From contig NZ_OCNH01000007.1 of assembly GCF_900230225.1 (NCBI RefSeq), positions 186,001-250,000 of the forward strand: a stretch of 64,000 nucleotides of DNA. Direction: 5' to 3'. Of this stretch, positions 27,726-37,466 are shown piece by piece; position 1 is the first letter of the stretch; each line of letters begins with the position of its first letter. This stretch comes from Spirosoma fluviale. GTDB taxonomy: Bacteria > Bacteroidota > Bacteroidia > Cytophagales > Spirosomataceae. The position numbers and the translations under genes were made by a program. The notes under the pieces are model-generated. The model ran no database searches, was not told where the DNA came from, and worked only from the letters and a program-made list of their open reading frames with translations.

Positions 27726-28958
27726 ATGAACACAACTTTTACCATTGACGAAGACACACCAGCCTCTCAGTCGGTTGTTGATTACAAAAAGAACCAGAAA
27801 CAAAGGAAAGTGCTCGCTCACTTGTATTCGGAGGGCACCTGCACACTGGCTCATTTAACCAAAATGCTACACAGTAGCGTACCATCCATAACATCTTTAG
27901 TCGAAGAACTTATCGATAATCAATGGGTTACCCCTATTGGTACCGCCACTGGAAGTAATGGCCGCCGACCCGTTTTATTTGGATTGAATACCCGGAGCAA
28001 TTATGTAGCTGTGCTGGATGTTAGCACTCACGATACAAAAATCCTATTCATGAACGTCCAGCGAAAGGTGATCTTTCGCGGAGATTATGACTTGAGACTA
28101 AACGACAATCCGGGCTTTCTTACTTCTTTGGTTCACTACTTTAACAGTGCGCTAACCGATTCTGAGATTAACATCGACGATCTTATTGCCGTAGGTATCT
28201 CTATGCCGGGTCTGGTCGACGCCCGCCGGGGGTTAAACCTGACTTACAAAAATTTACACCAAACGGGCGAGTCCCTTCCGCAATGGCTGTCGACCCAGCT
28301 CAGTAAGCCCGTTTACCTGATCAATGACACCAAAGCGACGGTACTTGGCGAGAGCCGTTTTGGTGGTGCGCAGGGAAAGAAGCAGGTACTGGCCATTAAT
28401 ATTGACTGGGGCGTTGGCTTGGGCATCGTAGTCAACGGTGAGGTATTCCAGGGAGCCAGCGGATTTGCGGGCGAACTAGGTCACATTCAGGTCGATCCGG
28501 ACGGGGAGTTATGCTTCTGTGGAAAAATCGGCTGTCTGAGTACCATCACCTCTGCTTCTGCCGTGGTGAAGCGAGCGCAAACCGATATTCTCGCTGGTCA
28601 AGTCTCCAAGTTAGCCACCTTTCGCGAACAGGTCGATCAGCTGGATATCGACGAGGTCATTAATGCGGCTAACTCCGGCGACTCCTACGCCATCGATATT
28701 CTGCACGAAACAGGCTATCAACTGGGCAAAGGTCTCGCTATCGCCATTAGCCTGTTCAACCCCGAAATAATTATTGTGGACGGTGTCCTGTCCAAAGCAG
28801 CCGCTTTTATTCTGAATACAATTGAGCAGGCAATCAGCAAGTACTGTTTAAGTGACTTTCGAAACGACATGACCATTGAAGTAACGGAGCTAAATGGCAC
28901 CGCCAAATGGTTGGGCACTCATGCCTATATGATGGAAGATATCTTCGCCAACTATTAG
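27726..28958 (+). CDS. ROK-family transcriptional regulator (NagC/XylR-like)
   Basis: 410 residues. The N-terminal winged helix (about 25-80, HLYSEGTCTLAHLTKMLHSS...LVEELIDNQWV) binds DNA, and the remainder is the ROK sugar-kinase-like fold. The zinc motif CFCGKIGCLST is present, with only its usual final Glu changed to Thr. Such proteins normally repress sugar-uptake genes until a sugar or its phosphate binds. It reads away from susC2 across a long intergenic region with shared dyads, so control of both SusC/SusD pairs is plausible. Confidence 0.85.
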   Translation: MNTTFTIDEDTPASQSVVDYKKNQKQRKVLAHLYSEGTCTLAHLTKMLHSSVPSITSLVEELIDNQWVTPIGTATGSNGRRPVLFGLNTRSNYVAVLDVSTHDTKILFMNVQRKVIFRGDYDLRLNDNPGFLTSLVHYFNSALTDSEINIDDLIAVGISMPGLVDARRGLNLTYKNLHQTGESLPQWLSTQLSKPVYLINDTKATVLGESRFGGAQGKKQVLAINIDWGVGLGIVVNGEVFQGASGFAGELGHIQVDPDGELCFCGKIGCLSTITSASAVVKRAQTDILAGQVSKLATFREQVDQLDIDEVINAANSGDSYAIDILHETGYQLGKGLAIAISLFNPEIIIVDGVLSKAAAFILNTIEQAISKYCLSDFRNDMTIEVTELNGTAKWLGTHAYMMEDIFANY

Positions 28959-28973
28959 GGAGGTAAGTAAACA

Positions 28974-29052
28974 GTGAAGTGGGTGGAGTGAGTGCAATAA
29001 GTGAATTCAGCTTTACCTGTTTCACCTGTTACACTCATTCCACCCACTTCAC
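28974..29052. repeat. Long imperfect intergenic palindrome (AGTGA/GTGGA-rich)
   Basis: Arms at 28974-28994 and 29032-29052 are 21 bases long with one mismatch and are built from GTGA, GTGG and AGTG steps. It separates the convergent ROK and porX genes and may act as terminator. A related element lies at 50575-50687. Confidence 0.6.
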
Positions 29053-29069
29053 GTTACTCCACCAATCAC

Positions 29070-30644
29070 TTACTTCGCTTTCAGGTACGCGAACGGAATA
29101 ATCATTTCTTCCAATGATACGCCCCCGTGCTGGAAGGTATTTCGATAATGATTTACGTAATAGTTGTAGTTATTGGGATACGCAAAGAAATAATCTTCCA
29201 GGGTAAACACGTAGGCTGTTGAAACGTGCGGCTTAGGCAGGAACAACCGCTCCGGCTTACGACCCACAAACAGGTGATTATCGTCGAATCCAAGGTTTTT
29301 ACCCTGTTTATACCGTAGGTTGGTATTCGTTTCGCGGTAGCCAACAATTTTAGCGGGCTTCTGCACCCGAATCATGCCGTGGTCTGTTGTAATAATTAAC
29401 CGTCCGCCTTTCGACGCAATTTTTTGGACAAATTCAAGCAGCGGTGAGTGCAAAAACCACGACCGGGTAATGGAGCGATAGGCCGATTCGTCAGGAGCCA
29501 GCTCCTTGATCATAGCCATATCCGTACGGGCGTGGGAAAGCATGTCGACAAAGTTGTACACAACCACGTTTAACTGATTCTGTAACAAGTTATTGAAGTT
29601 ATCGACAAGCGACTTACCCTGACCAACATTCAGAATCTTATGGTACGACATCTTAACATTCAGACGGCTCTGGTCGAGCTGCCGACGCAGGAATTCCTCT
29701 TCGTGGTTGTTCAGCCCTTCATCTTCGCTGTCGTCGTTCACCCATAAATCAGGGTGTTTCTTTTCCATATCGCTGGGCATCATGCCGGAGAAAATGGCAT
29801 TCCGGGCAAAGCCGGTGGTGGTTGGCAGGATCGAATAATACGACGACTCTTCCTCTACAGTAAAGTATTCGGCAAGTAAGGGCTGAATCACTTTCCACTG
29901 GTCGTAGCGTAGGTTGTCGATCAGAATAAAGAACAAAGGCGCTGAACCGGACGATGCGGGCGTTGACTCAACCAATGGAAATACCTTCTTGCGCATTAGC
30001 TGGTGCGACATGATAGGGCTTTCGGTTTTGGGGTCGTTTAGCCAGTCTTCGTAATTGTCGATCACAAACTTGCAGAATTCGGAGTTGGCTTCACTCTTCT
30101 GCATGTTCATCACCTCCGACATACTCTTATCCTGCGAACTGTCGAGTTCAAGCTCCCAGTAAATGAGCTTCTTGTACACATCAACCCATTCGTCAAAATC
30201 CATGCGGTCGTTATACTGCATGGAGATATTTCTAAAATCCTGTTGATAGCCAATATTTGTTCGCTCGGTAACCAGTCGCTTATTGTCCAGAATCTTTTTG
30301 ACGGACAGCAAAATCTGATTCGGATTGAGCGGCTTAATAAGGTAATCGGCAATTTTAGAGCCGATAGCCTCTTCCATTATATGCTCTTCTTCGCTCTTGG
30401 TGATCATCACGACGGGCAGATTGGGACGTATCTGCTTGATTTGCGAGAGCGTTTCCAGACCCGTCATACCCGGCATCATTTCGTCCAGAAAAACAACATC
30501 GTAGTTGGTCTGCTCAACCTGATCAAGCGCATCGGCCCCACTGTTTACGGGTGTAACATCGTAGCCTTTATTTTTCAGAAAAAGGATATGGGGTTTCAGG
30601 AGATCAATTTCATCGTCGGCCCAGAGTATCGAATAATTTTGCAT
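29070..30644 (-). CDS. porX: Two-component response regulator with PglZ domain, PorX
   Basis: 524 residues, the normal PorX length. The receiver domain (1-120) has the acidic pair Asp10-Asp11, phospho-acceptor Asp54 (VVFLDEMMPG) and Lys in YLIKPLN. A linker leads to a PglZ alkaline-phosphatase-like domain with PTTTGFARNAIFSGMMP (active-site Thr region) and metal-site LIITTDHGMIRV. PorX with the sensor PorY and sigma factor SigP controls type IX secretion genes and can cleave oligonucleotides. No porY or secretion genes are adjacent, as usual for this family. Confidence 0.92.
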   Translation of the reverse strand: MQNYSILWADDEIDLLKPHILFLKNKGYDVTPVNSGADALDQVEQTNYDVVFLDEMMPGMTGLETLSQIKQIRPNLPVVMITKSEEEHIMEEAIGSKIADYLIKPLNPNQILLSVKKILDNKRLVTERTNIGYQQDFRNISMQYNDRMDFDEWVDVYKKLIYWELELDSSQDKSMSEVMNMQKSEANSEFCKFVIDNYEDWLNDPKTESPIMSHQLMRKKVFPLVESTPASSGSAPLFFILIDNLRYDQWKVIQPLLAEYFTVEEESSYYSILPTTTGFARNAIFSGMMPSDMEKKHPDLWVNDDSEDEGLNNHEEEFLRRQLDQSRLNVKMSYHKILNVGQGKSLVDNFNNLLQNQLNVVVYNFVDMLSHARTDMAMIKELAPDESAYRSITRSWFLHSPLLEFVQKIASKGGRLIITTDHGMIRVQKPAKIVGYRETNTNLRYKQGKNLGFDDNHLFVGRKPERLFLPKPHVSTAYVFTLEDYFFAYPNNYNYYVNHYRNTFQHGGVSLEEMIIPFAYLKAK

Positions 30645-31002
30645 AATTTTTTAAGGAGTTAGAAGTGAAAAGCGAGAATCAAGACCGTTTCGACGCCGTA
30701 AATTCAACGTCGGCAGTTCTTCGTTTCTAACGTTTCACTACTTTATTGGTAAACATCAAACGACCACTTCTGTTTATGTGGTTCTTGTTTAAGGTTTTTT
30801 AACAAGTCAATAAACGTACATTTATCGATACTTCGATCAAAAGAGTAAATTTAGAACAGAGTATATTTACGGATGACTCTGGGTCTCTAAATCCACATTC
30901 CATAACAACAACTGCATTTTTGCGTTAATTTTACGCTATAATGCGTTTAGCAACGTGGTCATTAACACGTATTCCGATCCGTTGACCAGTGAGTACCAAC
31001 CC
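30645..31002. other. Intergenic region upstream of the LysM gene
   Basis: 358 bases without a gene, between two divergent genes. A small dyad (CTTGTTTAA / TTTAACAAG) lies near 30784-30805. No promoter that I could call with confidence. Confidence 0.4.
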
Positions 31003-32202
31003 ATGAAAAAACTTCCTATTTACATTCGTCTGGGTCTGCTGGCGGGTTTGGCATTTATACAGCCTCTTGCGGCCCATCCGATTTTACCAACCAGCAAACT
31101 GGTTGCCGATTCAGTAGGTGTTGAAAAGAAAGATGGCAAACGGTTCATTCTCCATCGCGTTGATGAAGGGCAGACCTTGTTCGGCATTGCCCGGCGTTAT
31201 AAGCGTTCCGTTGCCGACATCCGGGCCGCTAATCCTGAGCTAAAAGATGGGGTTAAGTATGGTCAACTCGTCCGAATTCAGATTCCGGACGGTGCCCTGA
31301 CCCGTAAAGAAGCCAAAGTCATTGACAAGGCGATAAAGAAACAGGAAAAGGAAGAAAAAAAGGACCCTAACGTAGCGGAGACGCCAAAGCCTAAAGACGT
31401 TAAACAGGAAAAACAGGCGGAGAAAGTCATTATTAAAAATGATGATCCGGCCAAGGTGGGCATTCACGTTGTTGAAACCGGGCAAACGCTGTACAGTCTG
31501 GCCGGTCGTTACGGCGTTTCGCAGGCCGACATCCGCAAATGGAACAACCTTCCGGGCAACAGCGTGCTCATTGGTCAGGCGCTCATCGTTTCGGAAAAAG
31601 CGTATCAGGCGCGCATGCCCTCTGCTCCAGCGCCCATTACAACACCCAAGCCCGTTGAGACGCCCCCACGGCGCTCCGAACCGGATGCATCGACGCACGT
31701 TGCTAATCGCCCCAGCGAGCCACATAAAGCAGAAACCAAACCTACTCCACCGGCCGAATCCAGACCAGATCACCATACAGAAGCCTCGTCGGCTCCCGTC
31801 GCCAATAAACCGGTTGACAGCAAGGCGGCTGAGCCGGAGACGAAAGCCAGCGCCAAACCAGCCGAAAAGCCTGTCGAAGAAGTCGAACTGCCCCGACCCG
31901 GCAACGATGCGCCCATGCCAACGCGAGGTCGGCGGATTTCCAGTAGCGGTGTTGCCGAAATGATTGAAGGTAATGACGGCTCCGGCAAGTACCTCGCTCT
32001 GCACAGAACAGCCCCCATTGGTACGCTTGTGCAGGTACGCAATGAGTTCAATAATCAGAGTATCTGGGTAAAAGTGATTGGTCGATTACCTGATACGGGC
32101 GTTAATGATAAGATCTTAATTAAATTGTCGACTCAGGCATTCGCGAAACTTTCACCCGTAGATCGGCGTTTTCGGGCTGAGGTTAGTTACATTGTCCGAT
32201 AG
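31003..32202 (+). CDS. Secreted LysM-repeat protein with RlpA-like C-terminal domain
   Basis: 399 residues from ATG 31003; the open frame reaches a GTG at 30955 but only the ATG gives a clean signal peptide (ends ...LAAHP). Two LysM domains (FILHRVDEGQTLFGIARRY and IHVVETGQTLYSLAGRYG) are separated by a Lys/Glu-rich helix. A long Pro/Ala/Lys-rich linker (about residues 205-310) then leads to a double-psi barrel of the RlpA type (LALHRTAPIGTLVQVRNEFN to the end). It should bind and perhaps cut peptidoglycan in the periplasm. It is followed closely by two more plus-strand genes. Confidence 0.85.
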   Translation: MKKLPIYIRLGLLAGLAFIQPLAAHPILPTSKLVADSVGVEKKDGKRFILHRVDEGQTLFGIARRYKRSVADIRAANPELKDGVKYGQLVRIQIPDGALTRKEAKVIDKAIKKQEKEEKKDPNVAETPKPKDVKQEKQAEKVIIKNDDPAKVGIHVVETGQTLYSLAGRYGVSQADIRKWNNLPGNSVLIGQALIVSEKAYQARMPSAPAPITTPKPVETPPRRSEPDASTHVANRPSEPHKAETKPTPPAESRPDHHTEASSAPVANKPVDSKAAEPETKASAKPAEKPVEEVELPRPGNDAPMPTRGRRISSSGVAEMIEGNDGSGKYLALHRTAPIGTLVQVRNEFNNQSIWVKVIGRLPDTGVNDKILIKLSTQAFAKLSPVDRRFRAEVSYIVR

Positions 32203-32209
32203 CTCAATT

Positions 32210-32422
32210 ATGGAAACCAAAGAAGAACGCATTGCCCGACGTCATCAAAAGCGCGACGAACAAATGAAAGCCTCGCCAGGCTACGTAACATTCAGTATTA
32301 TGTTTACACTGGCGTATCCCTTCATTGCCGTGTTCACATTTGTCATGTCTGCTTTGTTAGCTACCTTCTCCGGTATTTCCCGAGCAATGGCCTGGGTCGT
32401 CAGTGGTGGTAAAAGCAAGTGA
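32210..32422 (+). CDS. Small membrane protein of unknown function
   Basis: 70 residues from ATG 32210; a TTG 18 bases upstream would overlap the previous gene. A charged N-terminus (METKEERIARRHQKRDEQ) precedes one or two hydrophobic segments (about 27-62). It overlaps the following TIGR02757 gene by four bases (GTGA), so it sits inside a three-gene run after the LysM gene. Confidence 0.65.
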   Translation: METKEERIARRHQKRDEQMKASPGYVTFSIMFTLAYPFIAVFTFVMSALLATFSGISRAMAWVVSGGKSK

Positions 32423-33264
32423 TTGACCTGGGTAACGCATCTATATTAACCGATGAATTACGATTGACTACAGCACAGATTGATTCAATAAAAGAGTTTC
32501 TGGATACGAAGGCCGATCTATACAATCGGCCTTCCTTTATTGAGCGGGACCCCATTAGTATTCCGCACCGTTTCAACAAGAAGCAGGATATTGAACTGAT
32601 GGGCTTCTGGGCCGCCGTTTTGGCCTGGGGGCAGCGACCGGTTATCTTAAAAAAGGCGAACGAGTTAGTGGAATTGATGGATGGAGCCCCACACGACTTT
32701 GTCCGGAATCACGCAGAAAGCGATCTAAAACGCTTTCTAAACTTCAAACACCGCACCTTCAACGCTACCGACGCGCTCTATTTCCTACATTTCTTCCGAC
32801 AGTATTACCGGGAAAACGACTCGCTGGAGGACGCTTTTTTACCCGATACAACCAAACCATTCGACAGCCCGTCTCTACAAACTGTCGAATCGTCCCTTAT
32901 CGCTTTTCATGATCGCTTTTGCGGCCTTACCGATTTCTTTCCCGAACGGACCCGCAAGCACATTGCGACACCGGCCCGCAACTCATCGTGCAAGCGATTA
33001 CTGATGTTTCTGCGGTGGATGGTCCGGCAGGACGACCGTGGTGTTGATTTCGGACTCTGGACACGCATTCGCCCCCAGCAGTTGGTGATTCCTATCGACG
33101 TACACGTTAACCGCGTAGCGCGTCATCTGAAACTACTCGACCGTCCACAAACCGACTGGAAAGCCGCCCTCGAACTCACCGAAACGCTCCGCCAATTTGA
33201 TTCAATGGACCCCGTGCGGTATGATTTTGCCCTTTTTGGGCTAGGTGTTGAAGGAGAAATGTGA
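32419..33264 (+). CDS. TIGR02757/DUF2400-family protein
   Basis: 281 residues starting at GTG, coupled to the previous gene by a four-base overlap. Motifs GFWAAVLAWGQR near residue 62, VIPIDVHVNRVARHL near 215, and C-terminal MDPVRYDFALFGLGV are those of the TIGR02757 family. The family is found across Bacteroidota and some other bacteria and resembles helix-hairpin-helix DNA glycosylases. Its reaction is not established. Confidence 0.85.
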   Translation: MIDLGNASILTDELRLTTAQIDSIKEFLDTKADLYNRPSFIERDPISIPHRFNKKQDIELMGFWAAVLAWGQRPVILKKANELVELMDGAPHDFVRNHAESDLKRFLNFKHRTFNATDALYFLHFFRQYYRENDSLEDAFLPDTTKPFDSPSLQTVESSLIAFHDRFCGLTDFFPERTRKHIATPARNSSCKRLLMFLRWMVRQDDRGVDFGLWTRIRPQQLVIPIDVHVNRVARHLKLLDRPQTDWKAALELTETLRQFDSMDPVRYDFALFGLGVEGEM

Positions 33265-33446
33265 CCTAACGGTACAAACCAGTGGGTCAGTAGGTATTTT
33301 TGAGCCGCCTTATGAAACAATCCACACCTGGGAGGGATTACCTTTTTATGGGTTTCTCCACCAACGGTACTCGTCTGGTGTCAGATGCCGGATTTATTGA
33401 ATACTTTCAGACCTGATCTTTCATACAGACCGCTGTCTTTTATATT

Positions 33447-34484
33447 ATGCCTTTTCAGATAACGACTCAACCTTTCGGTACGCTGCCAACCGCTACCGCC
33501 ACCGAGCCACTCACCGAATACATACTCGAACATACCGAAACGGGTGAATTTATTACTGTATTGCCTGAGTTTGGCGGTATTCTCCGCCGACTGGTTCTGC
33601 GCAAGGGACGCTACCTTTTACCCTTACTGCTGGCACCAGAGTCACCCCAGGCACTACTCACCGACGAAAGCTATTCAAGTGCGCTTCTGTATCCGTTTCC
33701 CAGTCGGATACGGCATGGCATATACCATTTTGAGGGAGAAGACTGCGCCTTGAAAATGAACGAAATGAGACGCGACAGCGCTCTGCACGGCTTTGTGCAT
33801 GGCCGCGTTTTTAGCGTTGTTAGTCAGGAGGTAACCTCAACGTATGCCCAACTGGTGGTTCGGTACGATCACGCTGGCGATACAGTAGGGTACCCTTTCC
33901 CGTTCGCTCTGACGGTCAGCTACAAATTAGTTCAGGCAAACCAGCTACTACACGGCAGCATGGCGAACGATGACCGCATGTGTGCCTTGGAAGTTAGCTA
34001 TTCGGTCGTTAATACGGGGCTTAGACGCAGCCCGTCTGCGTTTGGGTGGCACCCATACTTTACGCTGGCCGATCAAGCTATTGATGAAATGAGTTTGTCC
34101 TTACCAGCGCGTACACCTATTATTCTCGACGAGAAGATGATTCCATCAGGGAAACAGGCCGCTGAGCAGGCCGGGGAAATAACTTTAAAAGACCAGCAGT
34201 TAGACAACGCTTTTGCCATTGAGCCGACCAGCGACCCTGCCAGTCAGGACGCCTTCGCCGAAACTGTGCTGACCTCGCTTAATTCAGGAGTACGGCTTAT
34301 TGTTGGTCAGGAAACCGGTCCCGGCAAATTCAACTACCTGGTTTGCTTTACCCCTACCCGGCGCGATGGTATCGCCATTGAACCGCTTACAGCTAACGTA
34401 GATTCGTTCAACAACGGTGAAGGACTCACTATCCTAAACCCCGGCGAAAGCATGTCGGGTACACTATGGGTACGGCTGGACTAA
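33447..34484 (+). CDS. Aldose 1-epimerase family protein
   Basis: 345 residues of the galactose-mutarotase beta-sandwich fold. Expected features are GGILRRLVLRKG near the N-terminus, SALHGFVHGR (catalytic-type histidine, near residue 112), FGWHPYFTLAD (second histidine), and C-terminal YLVCFTPTRRDGIAIEPLTANVDSFNNG. The enzyme interconverts alpha and beta sugar anomers and could feed galactokinase, although galK is 30 kb away. No signal peptide was seen, so it is probably cytoplasmic. Confidence 0.88.
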   Translation: MPFQITTQPFGTLPTATATEPLTEYILEHTETGEFITVLPEFGGILRRLVLRKGRYLLPLLLAPESPQALLTDESYSSALLYPFPSRIRHGIYHFEGEDCALKMNEMRRDSALHGFVHGRVFSVVSQEVTSTYAQLVVRYDHAGDTVGYPFPFALTVSYKLVQANQLLHGSMANDDRMCALEVSYSVVNTGLRRSPSAFGWHPYFTLADQAIDEMSLSLPARTPIILDEKMIPSGKQAAEQAGEITLKDQQLDNAFAIEPTSDPASQDAFAETVLTSLNSGVRLIVGQETGPGKFNYLVCFTPTRRDGIAIEPLTANVDSFNNGEGLTILNPGESMSGTLWVRLD

Positions 34485-34487
34485 GCT

Positions 34488-35216
34488 TTAGAGCGAACGC
34501 ATCTTGATATTCCGGAACCAGACGCTGCTGCCCCAATCCTGTAAACCAATATGCCCTGTAAACTGACCTTTGCTGATAGGCGCATCTTTAAGTTTACTGG
34601 CAGCAACGCGCTGTTTCCATTCGGCGCTGTTGAGGTCGTGCTCCTGAATACTAAATCCATTCAGCGAAACCGTTAGCTTGTTCTTTTTTAGCGTGAGATG
34701 GACTTTGTTCCAGCTACCCACCGGCTGCAACTCCCGAACGCGTGCGTTGGCGACACTGAAAAAATCGCCGGCGCGGTGTTTGTTTTCATCAGCTCCTTCG
34801 TAGATGGCATCATCCAGCACCTGAAGTTCCAGCCCTGTATCAAAAATATTTTTGTATTTCGGATCTTCCTGTACGAAGAAAAAGATGCCGCTATTGGTAA
34901 AGCGTTCAACTTTCCACTCGGCTTTAAACTCAAAATCCCCGGAAATCACGGCGTCAGTCACTAAGTCGCCCCCATCCGGTGCTTTGTTACCCACGCGGTT
35001 AGGTACATTCAGATTCAAAGCGCCCTGATCTATTTTCCAGGAAGAGCCAACTCCTTTGGCACCGTACTTATGCCATCCGGCTACATCACGGCCGTTGAAT
35101 AACAGCTTCCAGCCTTCTTTCTTTTCCTGGGCGGATAAAGTATTAACCGTCTGAGCCTGCGTAGCAACACTGGCAAAGCACATAAACAAACTGAGAGCCG
35201 ATAGTTTGAGAAACAT
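34488..35216 (-). CDS. DUF1080 (3-keto-disaccharide hydrolase-like) secreted protein
   Basis: 242 residues with a signal peptide ending ATQAQ. The domain begins GWKLLFNGRDVAGWHKYGAKG and continues DFEFKAEWKVERFTNSGIFFFVQED, with GHIGLQDWGSSVWFRNIKMR at the end. This is the concanavalin-like fold of DUF1080 proteins, some of which hydrolyse 3-keto-glycosides. It is convergent with the aldose epimerase gene, with only three bases between them. Confidence 0.88.
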   Translation of the reverse strand: MFLKLSALSLFMCFASVATQAQTVNTLSAQEKKEGWKLLFNGRDVAGWHKYGAKGVGSSWKIDQGALNLNVPNRVGNKAPDGGDLVTDAVISGDFEFKAEWKVERFTNSGIFFFVQEDPKYKNIFDTGLELQVLDDAIYEGADENKHRAGDFFSVANARVRELQPVGSWNKVHLTLKKNKLTVSLNGFSIQEHDLNSAEWKQRVAASKLKDAPISKGQFTGHIGLQDWGSSVWFRNIKMRSL

Positions 35217-35344
35217 ACTGATATTAAGGATTCAGCCCATAAAAGGCAATCAGTATGATAAACTCCTCATGAGCCATAGGTAATCATTACATCATCGTCT
35301 GTATTTGCTGATGTGTCTGGAAGGCAGCGCAGATGAATACCAAC

Positions 35345-36286
35345 TTAATAGCCGGTCCCTTCGAGGATAGCTTGCGGCTCACTCAGAGTGATTATATTTC
35401 GTAACGCTGCCTGTTTGTCTTTAGCCTTTTTGTAGTAGCGCTCACAAATACGGAAACCGATGAGATAGCCCAACATACCCGGCCGTTTCTTTTGCTCATC
35501 GCCCAGAGCTAAAAACCAGTTCGCATCTATGGGTTTGTTCGCCTGAGGAGTAAACTCAGACCAAATCTCTTTTTCCAGCGCCGGATTCATCTGATCGAAT
35601 AAGGCTTGCATGGTCGATTTACGCGTTAGATGATGAGCTATAAATTCCGCTCCCCCTTCCACCAAGGCTTGTTCTATGTTGGTTTTAGCGACAAGTTTCT
35701 GTTGATAATGGACTATTTCGTGCAAACATACCACGTCCAGGTCATCAAAATTACCTGCTGATTTCTTGATGTAGGGATTGGTTATTTCGTCGCGAGGGGA
35801 GTCTTTGGATAAACAGGTAAGCTCAGTACCGATATATAAAATATCGGCTGTTCGATTACCAGCGACCTCAAACTTGCCTACACAAAAAAACAACTCAGGA
35901 AAAACACTGGACGGATAGATGTTTTTTAATTTTCGCACGCCTTTTAATAAAGGCTCTTGCTGAGTAGAAATGGCGAGCGTATTAGCTCGTATAGATTGTA
36001 ACAATTTAGGGTGTTTACGAATAACCTCAAGAAAACTTTCAGCATTCGAACCAGACATTTCCCTGTACAATTCAAGTCCTCTACTCGCTTTATTCAAATA
36101 CTCATTAGTAATGATTTGCAAACTATCCGCGTGACTCGCAGCTTTTGGTAATTGATCATAGGCCGACCAGAAATTGCTTACATCCTGAATGTTAAATCGA
36201 ATGCTGTCGGGCTTAGACGTTTTAAATGATTGAGCGAACGTCGTTAAACTAAGATTAACAAAAAGAAAAGCGACTAATAATCTCAT
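35345..36286 (-). CDS. Secreted HEXXH putative zinc protease (DUF2268-like)
   Basis: 313 residues with a signal peptide ending TTFAQ. A zinc site HEIVHYQQ lies near residue 190, followed by the likely third-ligand motif ALVEGGAEFIAHHL about 20 residues later. This spacing fits a gluzincin-like metallopeptidase. The C-terminal part RPGMLGYLIGFRICERYYKKA is shared with uncharacterised DUF2268-type proteins of Bacteroidota. No neighbour indicates its substrate. It is the last clear host gene before the cassette region. Confidence 0.7.
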   Translation of the reverse strand: MRLLVAFLFVNLSLTTFAQSFKTSKPDSIRFNIQDVSNFWSAYDQLPKAASHADSLQIITNEYLNKASRGLELYREMSGSNAESFLEVIRKHPKLLQSIRANTLAISTQQEPLLKGVRKLKNIYPSSVFPELFFCVGKFEVAGNRTADILYIGTELTCLSKDSPRDEITNPYIKKSAGNFDDLDVVCLHEIVHYQQKLVAKTNIEQALVEGGAEFIAHHLTRKSTMQALFDQMNPALEKEIWSEFTPQANKPIDANWFLALGDEQKKRPGMLGYLIGFRICERYYKKAKDKQAALRNIITLSEPQAILEGTGY

Positions 36287-36330
36287 GAAGAGTGTTTCCT
36301 AACGTTTGAAAAATTAGTAGCCTAAAAGGC

Positions 36331-36378
36331 CCTCCAGTTGAATGGTTCTATCCGGCAAAAGAACCATTCAACTGGAGG
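36331..36378. repeat. Perfect 18-bp inverted repeat at the left edge of the cassette region
   Basis: CCTCCAGTTGAATGGTTC (36331-36348) and its exact complement (36361-36378) with a 12-base loop. It sits just upstream of the HEXXH gene and before the array, in a 341-base stretch without a gene. The remainder of that stretch holds only decayed pieces of array repeat. Confidence 0.7.
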
Positions 36379-36627
36379 TGCAAATTTATTAAATATTAGC
36401 GTTTTTACTCAAAATTCGCCCGTGAGCAACGGCTCAACAAACTATCTCCTCCACTGTAGCTGATTGCTCGCTTTGCATGCCTTTTTGTTCAGTTTACCCA
36501 GCGCACGACCTCATCCGCAAGTGAAACAAGATGGTCCTTACCTTTTCATCCTTAGCCACGCTGGGCATTCCAACGTAGTCTACGCAACTGATTATTGTCA
36601 ACCGAGACCCTGAAGTCGAGAAGCCAC

Positions 36628-36882
36628 TTACTGAGCCGTCTCTTTACGACTGATCTCAGCCTGAAGGGCTTTCTTGTTTTGTGAATTTTTGTAACCAATA
36701 AAAAGAGCAACACCAAGCAGACTAATTGTAATCAGAAATTTACCATTCGTGGCTAACAACACAGCTACACCAACCAGCATACCAATGACAAATGCTGATG
36801 CGATTGTTCCTGATTTCAACTTTTTAGTTTCTGCCATTAACTCCTCAAGAGTCATGTTAGAGTAATCTTTACTGGAAAGCAT
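36628..36882 (-). CDS. Small two-TM cassette protein, paralogue 1
   Basis: 84 residues. Polar start with MTLEELMAETKKLKSG, two hydrophobic segments (about 28-45 and 48-63), then a basic amphipathic tail NSQNKKALQAEISRKE. The same design (MSxExL, K-rich helix, two TM segments, KxIxxEI tail) recurs in the proteins at 37467-37730 and 41659-41898, so this is a cassette-borne family. Function unknown; a membrane or regulatory role is only a guess. Confidence 0.7.
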   Translation of the reverse strand: MLSSKDYSNMTLEELMAETKKLKSGTIASAFVIGMLVGVAVLLATNGKFLITISLLGVALFIGYKNSQNKKALQAEISRKETAQ

Positions 36883-37214
36883 AGAATTTATCCTGTTAGA
36901 AGTGAGAGGTGCAAGGTATTAAAAATGATAATAACGTTACAAGATTTTGCGTCAATTATTGTAACTGCAAGCTGAATTTGTTAGCGGTCGATTGAGTTTG
37001 CTGGGTGCGTCTTACCGCAAGAAAGTTAGTTCTGTAAAACGGAACCAGAAACCACCACAGATACACTCTGTCGAAGATCCGTTGGGCTTGTCAACTGGAG
37101 CCAAGAAATATAGTCCGGCTATATTTTGCCCCGCGCAAGTGAGGTTTATTTATGGACATTAGCCCCCATAAAATCTCAACGTACTATAAACTAGTATTTA
37201 ACTGCTCGACTCTG

Positions 37215-37386
37215 ACGCAACGACCATAAAGGCTGATGTGGGTGTAGAACTTAACTGAATACAATCCACTACAACCTTTACACACTCGTTTGGATGTGCT
37301 GTATATTCTTAACTCCTGATAACCAATAGGAAAGAAAACATACAGCTTTCGGGGGTTTGTTCATCAGAACACGGTGGCGGTTGGGC
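37215..37386 (-). repeat. attC-like site A (long, compound form)
   Basis: 172 bases from ACGCAAC (one mismatch to RYYYAAC) to GTTGGGC (37380-37386). The second half holds an extra hairpin, GCTGTAT / ATACAGC, around a conserved core. Site D has the same layout with a different stem. Confidence 0.65.
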
Positions 37387-37466
37387 TGAGGGCTTAACTT
37401 CCAGACGTGCTGCCTGTCGCTCGCGCCCCCCTACGCTGAGCAAGGCCAAAATCACCAAGTTACTCC

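Noticed and set aside
31240..32004. 254-residue minus-strand frame
   Set aside because: Shadow of the LysM/RlpA gene; its Phe/Gly/Arg-rich sequence mirrors the Lys/Pro/Ala-rich linker.
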